A stretch of DNA of 64,000 bases from the NCBI RefSeq assembly GCF_042477335.2, contig NC_091248.1:118262501-118326500 (forward strand), read 5' to 3'. Below, piece by piece: positions 53,363 through 64,000 of this stretch. Position numbers and translations under genes: made by a program. The stretch is from Ovis canadensis (taxonomy: Eukaryota; Chordata; Mammalia; Artiodactyla; Bovidae). The notes beneath the pieces were generated by a model, which saw only the letters and a list, made by a program, of their open reading frames with translations, made no database searches and was not told where the DNA came from. Each line of letters begins with the position of its first letter. Within the stretch, counting starts at the first letter, position 1.

Positions 53363-53582
53363 CAAAGAACTAACTCATTTGAAAAGACCCTGATGCTGGG
53401 AAAGATTGAAGGCGGGAGGAGAAGGGGACAGAGGATAAGATGGTTGGATGGCATCACCTATTCAATGGACATGAGTTTGAGTACACTCCAGGAGTTGGTG
53501 ATAGACAGGGAGGCCTGGCATGATGCAGTCCATGGGGCCGCAAATAGTCAGAGACGACCGAGTGACTGGACTGAACTGAACT
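53363..53582 (+). mobile_element. BovB LINE 3' end
   Basis: AAAAGACCCTGATGCTGGGA, GAGGAGAAGGGGACAGAGGA and GGACTGAACTGAACT: the last about 220 bp of BovB, sense. Confidence 0.9.
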
Positions 53583-53829
53583 TAAACTCTGGGGAGGTGC
53601 TGATGATAGAAAACACATGTAGTCCCAGCCCTAAACTCAGGCTGCTAGTTCAGACAAAACAAGGGACTCTGCAGTGAGAAATGGAGCACAGACATGGCTG
53701 AGAACAGGGGTGGAGGGAGTGTTTTCCCTCTGGTGACTGGCTCTGTGTCCCATTCAGCATCCTGACCCAGCCCATCCCTGCTAGGCTGCACCTGCTGCTA
53801 GATTGCACCCCGGGGAGCAGAAGTGATAG

Positions 53830-54430
53830 AGCCAAAGAAAAGGGACAAAGTAAGTGATTAAATAGTTATTCCCACTGGGGGATTGTAAGTAGAAAAAATA
53901 TGGGAAACCCCTGTAAGTTAATGGTTACTCAAGAAAGCAGGGTTGCTTAGCAACAAAATGCTAAGAAGCTTGTTAGCAACAATGCAGCAGAAGCATGAGA
54001 CATGCCCAGAAACAATAAAACAATGGTGGCATGAGACCTACATACTGCCCGGTGAGCTCAGTAAGTTAATGATCCCTAGGATATGCTTTCTACATACTTA
54101 AAAAACAATTTGTGGACCTAGCTTGGCCTTGTAGAGACAAGAAAACTCCCCTGCTCAACCTGGAGATGATGATGGAAGCATAAAGTCTACTCAAGAAAAA
54201 CAGTTATTCTCCCCCTCCCCACTTTTCCTCTGACTATAAATCTGTAGCCCAATAAGTTCTTGTGGCCTAACATTTCTTGCCCACCCGTTTGTAAGCTTCA
54301 CAAGCGTCCTATTCTGATGAATCACTTCTTATCACTGCCTCTGGTTGAATTCTTTTCTGCACTAACACTAAGGACTGTGGTATAGCAGAGCTCTTCAGAG
54401 CCCCTGAAACGACACCTAATGGTTTCAAAA
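53830..54430 (+). mobile_element. possible LTR, unassigned
   Basis: About 600 bp with an LTR-like layout: an A-rich 5' part, a TATAAA (about 54234), then CCCAATAAGTTCTTGTGGCC and a pyrimidine-rich 3' part ending near TGAAACGACACC. I could not fix TG/CA ends or a target-site duplication, so this stays tentative. Confidence 0.4.
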
Positions 54431-56397
54431 GGGCTGATTTCTGATGGGTGTGAATAGATACATGGTATAATTAGCATCTTGGGGCAGCTAATCTATAATG
54501 CGTGATTTGTCATTTTTAATTACAAAATTGAAGTGTTATTTGAATTAGAAAAAAAAAACCCAAATGTGTGCAGATTCCCAGCTTCAGTGACCCCTCTGTG
54601 TTATTCCCATTCCCCAGAGGTCATCCACCACCCATGGGAGTTATTCCAGAACCTGAAATGTATCTCAGGTTCCATAGGTAGGACAGCTTCTAGAATAAAT
54701 GCTTAAGGGAAAGTCAAAGTACCATCTTAATATTACTGTGAACCTTTTGTTCCAAGTTATATCTGCCACATGTATTACTTTCTGTTTTTAAGCTTCATTT
54801 TTTCCTCTTTGTCCAACTCTGGCATAGAAGGAATATGAATCTACAAAACTTCAGAACTGTCTTTTTAATAAAGCATACAGCGTTATCTCTGGGCCCAACA
54901 GTAGCAAGAGTCCAGCAAGGAAGGAGAGTATGAGGGACTTAAAAGTGAATGATGATATGTGGGTGGTGATTGGGGTGGGAGTGGGAGGGGAGCCAGGCTC
55001 TGGAAATCAGAGCCTATTAGCAGGTGCAGGCAGAGCGAACAGTCTTTCTCCTTCCTCATCTGGGCCAAACCCTCACGGAGCCAGCAGCCGAGGGGCAGAA
55101 CAGGATGGCAGAGGCCAGGGAAGGGCTTCAGGGGCAGGGGCAGCGCATCCCGCAGGGGGTGCTGGCCAGGCTGGTGGAAGGTGCGCAGGCATGGCCTTTA
55201 CACAGACCCTGGGGGCTGCGACTGTGGGGATTCAAGCTTGCTTCCTGCATCACGTGCCCCTTGTTTACAGCCAGAAGGTGGGTCCCTAGAAGAGAAACCT
55301 CAGCCTTTTTATGTGCACCCAGCCCCTGGGAAAGTACAGACTCAAAACTTCAGTTGTGTGACAGGAAACTTCTGTTAAAAAATATGTTTTGGATCCCAAA
55401 TGGATGCCTACAAAGAAAATTTTAGAACACAACCATTCCTAAAGACCATCTACTCCTTTTCAATAATTCAAAGTATATAATAATTTAAAATAATCAAGAG
55501 AAATAAGATGGCTTTTAGATTTGGGCTTTGATTCCAATCTCAGTTGTACTCATTAGTGGTGTATTATTTACCCTCTGGCCTCAGTTCCATCAGTAGGGTG
55601 GGGAGGACAGCACCTCGCTCGTTGGATGATTATGAGGAAGAAATGAAAATAAGCCTTGCCTACAGTAAGTACTTAATGAAACAAAGGTAATGAGGGCTTC
55701 TGTTCAAAACCCTGCCTGCTGTGTGGCACTTGTTCCCCCCACTCTCCAACACCCATATCTTGCACTGGTGTATCTGTCTCACTGCTTGGTAGAAACGCAA
55801 AAATCAGGCTCAGAGTCTGATAAGTGCAGGTCCTGATGATCAGTCCCAACAGACAAACTGGAGGAAGGGTGAACACCTCACAGGCTTATAGAAAGTATGT
55901 AGATTTTTTTTTTAAACAACAGCTTGCTTCAGATCTAGGTTTTCATCAGTTGGACGAAAGCAGGCCAGTCATAGAAAGAGGTGGTGTAAACATGGCTTGA
56001 GTAGCACTCTGGGAAGGCTGTGGGGGTGTGCGCCCTGGGGACCTCTACACTCTTGGGCAGGGGCAGAGCAGAAGCCTCTGCCCTTCTGTTGCTTTGGTCT
56101 CCAGGATCCTCCTCCAAGGTGGTCTCTCCGCCCACTTCCTGCCCCGTGGCCTGAGGCGCTCCTGTGCGGCTCCTGCCTCTGTGCTCTTCTCTCTGACACT
56201 CTCAGATCCCGCCAGGCCTGGCTCTCAGCGTCCTCAGAGCACCTGTCCAGAAGGACTGCATTCTCCTCAGTAAAGCCGCCCCTCCACTCCTGCCTTCACA
56301 AGGCAGCCAGGCCCCAGGCGCCGTGTTCTCGCTCACCTTTCACAGCCACAGAAGCTTCCGGAGGAAAAGAACAGGTCTGCTGTTTGTTCACCTTGTA
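54431..56397. other. intergenic, no gene seen
   Basis: Mixed unique sequence. About 55530-55680 resembles an antisense MIR. Two GC-richer blocks (about 55020-55260 and 55990-56330) have open frames on both strands but no recognisable protein or splice structure. Confidence 0.55.
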
Positions 56398-56769
56398 ATG
56401 CTCTAAAGGGTGTGTGTGTGTGATACTGTGGGTGCTCTGTGGGGGGGGGTTGTGTGATACTGTGGGTGCTCTAAAGCGTGTGTGTGATACTGCGGGTGCT
56501 CTAAGAGGGGTGTGTGTGTGTGAGTGATAACTGCGGGTGCTCTAAGAGGGGTGTGTGTGTGATACTGTGGGTGCTCCACGGGGGGGGGGGGTGTGATACT
56601 GTGGGTGCTCTAAAGTGTGTGTGTGTGTGATACTGCGGGTGCTCTAAGGGGTGTGTGTGTGTGTGATACTGTGGGTGCTCTAAGAGGGGTGTGTGTGTGT
56701 GTGTGAGATACTGTGGGTGCTCTAAGAGGGGTGTGTGTGTGTGTTTGTGTGTGCGCGCGTGCTCTTAAG
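56398..56769. repeat. GT-rich minisatellite, about 9 units
   Basis: Nine copies of GATACTG(T/C)GGGTGCTCT (starting about 56422, 56456, 56487, 56525, 56560, 56595, 56628, 56664, 56706). They are joined by variable AAGAGGGG(TG)n or poly(G) spacers, so the unit length is 31-42 bp. Confidence 0.95.
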
Positions 56770-59700
56770 TGACCATAAAGAAGCGCACAGCCAGTCACCC
56801 CTCTGTGTTCCTGTTTCAGCAACTGCTTCCCCAACAACACATCTAATAAGGTAATAAGACATTCAAACTTTTCACACTGAAACCATCAGAACTTGAAGGA
56901 GCCTAAGTTTGACACAGCTTTTCACATTCTCAAATAATTCTCTCAAGACTCAATAAGGAGAAAAAGGGCAGAAAGTCAGAATTGGATATAGAATTCAGAT
57001 TTTTTTCTTTCAAAGACACATTTTATACAACTTTCAACATTTATACTTTAAAACAAAAGGAGCAAAAAATACACCGAGTGCTAAAAAAAAAATCAAAACA
57101 GAATACAATTTTAATTTCAATATTTTAAAATACAGAAATTGAAAAGTAGGAATACCAAATACAACTTTAAACAAGTCACTTGTCCTCTATAATAATCAAT
57201 GTAAACTACTTAAAAACTTACAAATTTAAAACAGAAACAAAATAAATACTGTACACTTTCCCTGCCTGCAGGCAAAAGATGGGAAATACTGTTATGAATC
57301 GGAAAAAAAAATGCTCTTAAAGCTTCAGCACCCCACTTCCCAGCCACACCCCACTCCGCCGTCACAGTGTGCTTCTGTATTCAAAGGACACACATGTGCA
57401 CACATGCTTACTGCCTACCCACACAACAAGACAATACTCTGCAGACACCCCGAACGAGAAAGGCTACCAGTCACCTGGGACCATGGGCATGAAAATCAGG
57501 TCAGGAAAGTCAGTCAGGCTAGCAAAACATTACTACAAAACTAGTAAATACCAGAGCCAACAACTGTCCCTTTTCAAACTTCACAGATTTCAACCACCTA
57601 AAACCAAGACTACCCCTCCCTGCCACCACCCTCTACCCTCCCCCCCAGCCCCCCTAAATCAAACAAACCTGCTGAAGCACTGGCGAAGTTAGACATTTCA
57701 CAGCAAATGTGAAAATTCATATTATATAATCTCTTAAAATGAACCTTTTCACCCTCTTTCCACAGCATGAAACTGTTATGGCTTAATTTATATTAAAAGT
57801 AGAAAAGTCTTTTCGGAAGGAAACGCGGTCTGCCAAGATGCATGTGCATTTCCTGATCAGTGCTATTTCATACCTAACAACTGCATGACCTGCTTTGCAG
57901 TCAGAAGCTGTTTTTGGAAAAACTGAGGTTATAGCTTTTGATTCAGTCTAACCATAAATGTAAGGCCCTTAGTTTGGTTTAGGTTTCTTTTGCAAGATAA
58001 AATAACCTTGGGGTTCACTTAGCAAGTTACACCTCAGGTCCCTGACTATAATGTGGAAGTTATATGTATGCTTTGCAAAAATAAAAGGTGAATCCTATGA
58101 ATCTTAGAGGGAAGAAATGATTCTAGGCAAGGAATCAACTCCTCATTATATATTACACCTGCTGCTGGTAATGATTATCCACCAAAATCCACCAAAGAAA
58201 TATGAGTATTTCTGGGTTTTTTCCTGCAAAATATTATATATTCTAGCACTTATGATCATTGTTTTGGTGAAAAATCTTGGGGGAAAACAACTGACACTTT
58301 GAAAAGGAAATGGCCAAAATAAAACTGGGTGGAGGCAAGGTTTATCTTTATGATTAAGTTCCATTTAAGGTTGTCTTCTGAAATAAAAGTGAATTCAGAA
58401 CGTCACAGGTCTTGCATAGGTAAACTACTTGGAGGTCTTGGGCTACGTGGTAGCCAAGGTTTATTAGTGAAATAGTGCAGAGCAGATAAAACTTGTTGGA
58501 AGAATCACTGAACACAGTTTCAAAAAGGCTTTAACAAGAAAAAAATTCAATATTACACTTGTTAAGACAAAGCTTCAGGACATTAGAAAAGAACAGGAAG
58601 GGTGAGAGGGAGACTCTAAGAAGTAGAATGCAGGTAAATGAGTATTAAGTTTCCTCTACCCACTGAAGAAAAAAAGAAATACCACAACAGAATAAAACTA
58701 CAGTCATGATAAGCTAACTGCTTTGGAAATAGGCATTTGCTTCTTAATGTCCTTAACTTAAATTTTTAGGTAAGGGGTATCAAATATTTGACTATGGCAT
58801 GACATTCACTGAAAAATAAAAAAAAATACGGGAAGGTTGTTTAGTAAGGCTACAGCATTAAAATTCCATTACGTTCAACAGCAATGTAGTGAGTATGTGA
58901 CTTCCTCTGTCTTTCCCCCTGGCTTCCAGGAAGCATATCAACATCACCCACCACAGATGAGCTGAGGCTGCAGTGTCAGAGAAGAGGGGCTGCTGTAGGG
59001 AGCAAAGTACCAGAGGTCTAGTATCCACTGTTCCCCCAGCTGGTCACTGCCCTCTCTGGGTTTCATTTGTCTCTTCTTAAGCTAAAGATCAGATGTTCAA
59101 CCTTCTCAAAACTGCTTTAAATGGAAATCTGGGGCATCTGAAAATGACTGACCTTTAACTTCTCTTTTTGGAGGAAGCAATTAGCTTAATAACTAATGAG
59201 AAAAATGAAGTTTTGAAAAAATTTCAAATTTATAATGAAGGCCTCATCTCTTAACATGAAATCATAAAATGCTTATACACTGCAATATCTACTACGGCAG
59301 CAGTATACTGGGCCAGTTATTCATCAACTTTTTGGGGAGGTGACATCACTAGAGAGCATTTCCTGCAAAAAGCAAAATCTTTTCTTCTGAAGCTTCAAGA
59401 CTCCCTTCCTACACTACAGTGGTTTCTATCTACCCAATGAGCCATTGTTGGGCAACTCAGAGCTGTCTTTGCTGATCCCCCATTATTCTTCCATCTTATT
59501 TTCCTGCCCTACTACTGTGAGTAGTTGCTAAACCAACCTAATTCCATGATTTATTTTACCCTATTCTAGTGCCTTGAAGAGTAAGTAGAATCTGTGAAGC
59601 AGTACTCTTTGAGAAGAACTCAAACTAATTTTAATTACTTTAAATCATCTAATCATCTTAATGATTACTTGAGGATAAACATTCTCACTCTTCTCCACAA

Positions 59701-59939
59701 ACTATCTCATTCCTTTTTCTTTCACTTCACGCACTGATTCTAATTCAGCACCTTGTTAAGAGATTCTTCAGTTTTTTTTTAGGTAGCATGCTCTGGGCAT
59801 ATATTTGATGTGAAGCAAATTTTATGAGTAACAGCAGTTTTCATTTAAAAATGCACATAAATGTACATTCGTTCAATTGTACTTATCATAAATTCTCTGC
59901 AAATATGAAGTGTAAATAGATAACACTTTTCTATGTTTT

Positions 59940-60070
59940 TCTTGAGTTTTGATCCAAATTTACAAATGAGAAAACTAAGACTCAGAAAGAATAAGTGACT
60001 TATTCAAGGTCACACAACTAAAATATAAAGGGCAGAACTTGGACGAACACCCGGTACTCTGCTCCTTTCA
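59940..60070 (+). mobile_element. MIR SINE
   Basis: ACAAATGAGAAAACTAAGAC, GTGACTTATTCAAGGTCACA and the CACCCGGTACTCTGCTCC end: an MIR embedded in the presumed KDM7A 3' UTR. Confidence 0.75.
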
Positions 60071-62239
60071 TGCTATAACATGCCCCTGTGATTATGAACA
60101 TTATTGATTTTTGAAATGTCTTTTAAATTTTGAAAAAATTTTTACTTCTATAGTTGTAGAGTGTATCTCCACTGAAACTAATAAAGTTATGTCTTGTTTT
60201 TTCTATGAATGGGCCCTCTTTTGTTTACGTTTCCTCAGAAGTGAAAATAATACTGCTTATTTCCTAGAGAAGAATACCTTCAAGAGCAGAGATCACAACT
60301 CCAACTTTATATCCCCCCACTCCCACAGTACTAAGTAGCGCTGGGCACATAGTAGATGCATGATAAATATCTGATCTCATATGAATAAATACAGTAGAGT
60401 TCATTAAAAAGGCAATAATTGGATTAAAAAATAGAGCAGTATTCAGTGCTGAGTATTTAAGTAGTGATACAGATGAGCTTGTTTTCTGAGTTCATAAGAT
60501 GGTTTTGGTTAGAATTTTCAATTCTGTATGCTTTAAAAATCAACTGATGCTCATTAAGTTCAAAGTATTTCTAGGATATTGGACTATTATGAACTGCCAG
60601 TGTTGTAGAGTTTACATCATTAATCAATACTGGAGAGCTTAGTATTATGTGATATTATGAATTAGAGTACAGTGGATCCCAGGTTAACAGAAGTCACTTA
60701 TTTGAATCAATAAAGGAAAATGATTACCTGCTACTACAATTAAAATTGCATACATTAAATGATAATTGTTGGTTATTATTTGTATTTGCTTATAACTAAC
60801 TAAATGCCACCACTGCTGTCTTCCTAAGTTGCAGTGTCTGTAGGGTGGTATTATTTATAAATGAGACTGAGGGAAAGACGAAAGGGTATTACAGTCGAGT
60901 CCGGACGCTGGCGGCAGTCACTTCAAAGTTCAGTCATTTCCATGAGATGCAGGGATGCAGCACAGTCAGTGATTTTATAAGAGCTTTGACTATGGAGCTC
61001 ACTGGATTCAGTGGCTGAATTTTTACCAATTCACAAAAAGTTTACATGTATTCTATTTTAGTGGTTATTTCATCTTACTTAAAACTTAGCTAGTTAATGG
61101 GCTAATTAATAATTAACACTGCCAAAAATGAATCCACAGTACCTTCACTTAGAAGTTCCATATACTGGCTACTTTAAATTAGTATTTATTGGCCTAAGTA
61201 CACAGGGCAGATACTGGCCACAATTTTAATTCATAAAAATAATTTATTTTCATTTTTATGGCTAAAGAAAAAAAAGGTAATTAAAAATACTTAAAGCTGT
61301 GAAAAATGTAAAGACAACAAAAGAACCCAGATCATAATGTAGCTGGAAAAAGAAATTATAATTCTTATTTCTAAACTAAAACCAAAACATGTGTACTATA
61401 ACACTAAAATGGTTTATCTACAGAAAACCAAAACATCACAGTACTATATTGTGTAGGGAAGGTGGGAGAATCACGCAAACCCACATTTTTCATATCTTGA
61501 GATCTGATGACCAACCAAATGACTGACTGTACCTACTTCTTACCTAGTTTTGGCATAGTGTAGACAGAGTTTTGAGTCAGCCTATTATAGACATTTAGTA
61601 CTTCCAAAAATATTCTTCCTGAAACCCAGATAAGACCCAGACAGTGGTCCAATCATTAAACCAAAAAGGCTAATTCATAAGATATATATATATTCCATGA
61701 AATATTGGAATGGAAACAGAGTAAGAAATATTTCTCTTTGAAAATAGATTTGAATGTAACCATGAAAGACAATGGTATAGACTTCTTTTTTCTTAGCTCT
61801 TCAAGTGATACTTAAAGGGAAAGTCCTGCTACCTTGCTGAGTGGAAAAAAAAAAAAGACATCCATAATATGGCCATATTTCTTTTCCGTAAAAATAAATT
61901 TTATCCAATTTGCCTGTATTTTTTGTAGGAACTTATAAAATGCTCTACTGTCAGAACTGGAAATATCTCCACCCCACCCCCCAAGAAACAAGAAATTACT
62001 TGTTTTTATGTCACAGGCGGAGAGGAAAACATAAGCTATTGCAAGCAGCTGAAAACTGGCATTTAGTAAAAATTGTGCACAAAGGAGATAAATGATTCCT
62101 TAAAGCTCAACCGGATACTTAACCTCACTATGCACTGGTTAAGTTAGGACAGATGGAAGAAACTGCAAAAAGCACCCATTTTACTCCAAATCCACATCTT
62201 AAATAACTCATTAGAAGGTTAAGAAATAAAAAACTAAAC

Positions 62240-62272
62240 ACACACACACACACACACACACATACACACCCA
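62240..62272. repeat. (CA)n microsatellite
   Basis: About 14 CA repeats within the KDM7A 3' UTR. Confidence 0.95.
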
Positions 62273-63487
62273 ATTCATCTACTCCAACATGCTTGCTTCT
62301 ATACAACTTAATATAGTATAGTCTTATTATATTACGGCTTATTATGCAGATTTGAATATTCTAAGTCAAACCATATTTCATATTTTCCAACAGATTAGGT
62401 ATACAGAATAAAAGCATCATAAAATATAACCTCTGTGGCAGGTGCTGGCCCTGCCCTCCAACACCAGCAGTATGAAGAAGGCCCTCTGGAGTTACAAATG
62501 TATTTGGAAAACTACAAACATGACAATTTAATCAAACTTATAATACTTTTCCCACAAGTAGGGAAAAGATAGTAAAGCTGTACTCTTTGGGACCCAGATA
62601 TCATCAGCAAAAGTGAAAATGCAAGAAGCCTATTTTTCTATTTAGAAGAAAACTGCAATGTCAAACGAAATGAGAAATGTGGGGTCTTGAATGTAGTTCT
62701 TACACACTGGCTACGAAAGTGTTTCCCTGCAAAGAGAAGAGTCTGTGTCGTCACGAAATGAGGGGGAGTGCAGAGGGAAGGTGGGACGTAGGTAATCGAC
62801 CTGGATAACAGTATGCACCTTGGATGTTAGCAAAAGCGAAGCTAATAGCTTATAAAAAACACATGAAATATATAAAATAAAATGATTTTCATATACATCT
62901 TAATTTAAAATAATTAATGCATCAAATCCCTGTTTAAGACTTTAACCTGAATAGCAAATTTAAGAGTCCAGACTAGTTACTGTTACCGTGGCTCTTCCCC
63001 ACGTGTAACATACACACTATCAAAAATAATTTAAAAACCTTCACATTCTTAAATCTAAATTAGTGAGATATTTCTCCAGAAATCTTCCAAATAAATAGCT
63101 TTAAAAAAGAAAGAATTTAAAAGCTGTTAACTTTAAAAAAAAAAAAATCTGTTAAATAAATTACTGATAATTCTTTACCCTATCACTGAAAATAAATCAA
63201 AACACTACCAACAACAAAATGAAATTCAAGCCCTGACAAGAGACCCTTTCCAGTTCAAGGTCTCTTTTTAAGGTTCTACCCTCCTTCTTCCTCTCCCCAC
63301 CAGGTCCAAAATGGTTATTGCTGAGTGGGTGTGGCACAGTGAAAATGCAGCATCAGGTTCATTTTGTTCTTCAGGCAGTGTTCCCTACTGTACATGCAAA
63401 CTGCTTCAGTGGGGTGCGTGGAAGCTCCAGGCTCCCGCACCCCAAGACCAGTCTCCGAAGGGAATAGTGGCCACGGCCGCAGCTCCG

Positions 63488-63582
63488 TCACACAAAGAAA
63501 CGTGCGTGGCCATTTCTGTTCAGTTTAAGGATCTTCCCGAGACGCTGTTTGGCTGTTGCCATTCCTTTTTTTGGACGTTTAC
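63488..63582 (-). CDS. KDM7A: KDM7A last coding exon
   Basis: KDM7A (JHDM1D) is a nuclear PHD-JmjC histone demethylase acting on H3K9me2 and H3K27me2. After acceptor TTTTGTAG, two bases complete a split codon and 30 codons follow: [20 protein letters not shown], then [10 protein letters not shown] and TGA (63488-63490). I recognise this basic tail as the KDM7A C-terminus, and gene order upstream of PARP12 agrees. The PHD and JmjC domains lie beyond the window. The exon is intact. Confidence 0.94.
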
Positions 63583-64000
63583 CTACAAAATACAGCACAC
63601 CAACAGCAGTGTAAGTAACAGTGAAAATCACAGTTGATAGCACCTGGAAGACTTAAAGCAGAGCGACAAGGCAGGCAAAGGCTTTTAGGTGTCCTGAATG
63701 GGTCGAGTCACACGCCTAAAGTGACTCGCCTAAAGAAGTCCACTGCTTAAAACCCTTCCAGCTCGCCCACGAGATAAGGGCCAGCCTCCTTCCTAAGACT
63801 TACAGGACACTCCCCCGGCCTAAGCCCTGCCTGTCTCTTCAGCACCAGCTCTTACCATCCTGCCTCAAACCGCTCCAGCGATGCACCTGTTCCGTCCTCA
63901 CCCCCCGCTGTCTCTCCCCCGTCCTGGGCCACGCTGTCTCCTCCGCTGTCAGTGCTGTCGACACTATCCCTTCCCCTGCCTCACAACGGCTAACCCATCA
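63583..64000 (-). other. KDM7A: KDM7A last intron, 3' part
   Basis: Runs to the right window edge. From about 63735 the pyrimidine-rich text (CTTCCTAAGACTTACAGGAC, CCTGCCTGTCTCTTCAGCAC) resembles an old L2 LINE 3' end. No further exon is seen. Confidence 0.6.

Larger units (their letters stand above)
57010..63487 (-). other. KDM7A: KDM7A 3' UTR
   Basis: About 6.5 kb of AT-rich sequence after the KDM7A stop, without any ruminant SINE or BovB, unlike the rest of the window. Human KDM7A has a 3' UTR of comparable length (from memory). AATAAA hexamers on the minus strand at about 61234, 61184, 59553 and 58459 offer earlier sites. The distal end is placed by TATAAA variants near 57032-57055 and is uncertain. 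A MIR (about 59940-60070) and a CA repeat lie inside. Confidence 0.7.

Noticed and set aside
53830-54430. Confident solo LTR with a target-site duplication
   Set aside because: AAAAGGG occurs on both sides, but the implied ends are not TG...CA, so the duplication is probably chance. Kept only as a tentative element.
54930-56398. Open frames on the plus strand in GC-richer blocks
   Set aside because: No family resemblance, no conserved splice structure, and overlapping frames of similar length on both strands.
56398-56769. CRISPR-like regular repeat array
   Set aside because: Spacers are GT/G microsatellite sequence, not unique. This is a eukaryotic minisatellite.

Overview
This is vertebrate nuclear DNA from a ruminant, almost certainly a bovid (cattle, sheep or goat group). 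The mobile elements show this: tRNA-Glu-like Bov-tA and Bov-A SINEs, CHR-type SINEs, BovB (RTE-class) LINEs and ruminant ERV LTRs are all present. Exon-intron structure is clear, with canonical GT-AG splice sites. The gene order TBXAS1 - PARP12 - KDM7A matches the block that lies on human chromosome 7q34 (from memory of the human map).

Layout, left to right. (1) 878-952, plus strand: the last coding exon of TBXAS1 (thromboxane A synthase), its short 3' UTR and a poly(A) signal. (2) About 1.1-4.7 kb: intergenic gap between two convergent genes, filled largely by SINEs and an antisense BovB copy. (3) 49532 down to 5540, minus strand: the complete PARP12 gene. It has 12 coding exons, every phase joins, and the 2109-nt CDS encodes 702 residues. 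I read five CCCH zinc fingers, two WWE regions and a mono-ADP-ribosyltransferase domain with an H-Y-I triad. A 3' UTR runs to a poly(A) signal near 4761. (4) 48.9-50.1 kb: a CpG island at the PARP12 promoter, with a textbook interferon-stimulated response element about 60 bp upstream of the start codon. (5) 50-57 kb: intergenic, with LTRs, a BovB tail and a GT-rich minisatellite. (6) 63582 down to about 57.0 kb, minus strand: the last coding exon of KDM7A and its long 3' UTR, free of young SINEs, followed by the end of the preceding intron at the right edge.

The genes are not an operon. TBXAS1 and PARP12 converge tail to tail, and KDM7A lies head-to-tail upstream of PARP12. The promoter ISRE fits PARP12's known role as an interferon-induced antiviral ADP-ribosyltransferase.

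I see no previously undescribed gene system. The best novel-looking signals are structural. One is a near-full-length BovB with a 5' inversion, bracketed by a perfect 12-bp target-site duplication. Another is a PARP12-sense solo LTR with a perfect 6-bp duplication, 265 bp past exon 2. The third is a set of four short, perfect or near-perfect hairpins inside mobile elements. In each, one arm looks like a local inverted templated insertion, one of them 24 nt from a PARP12 splice donor. Family-consensus comparisons are from memory.
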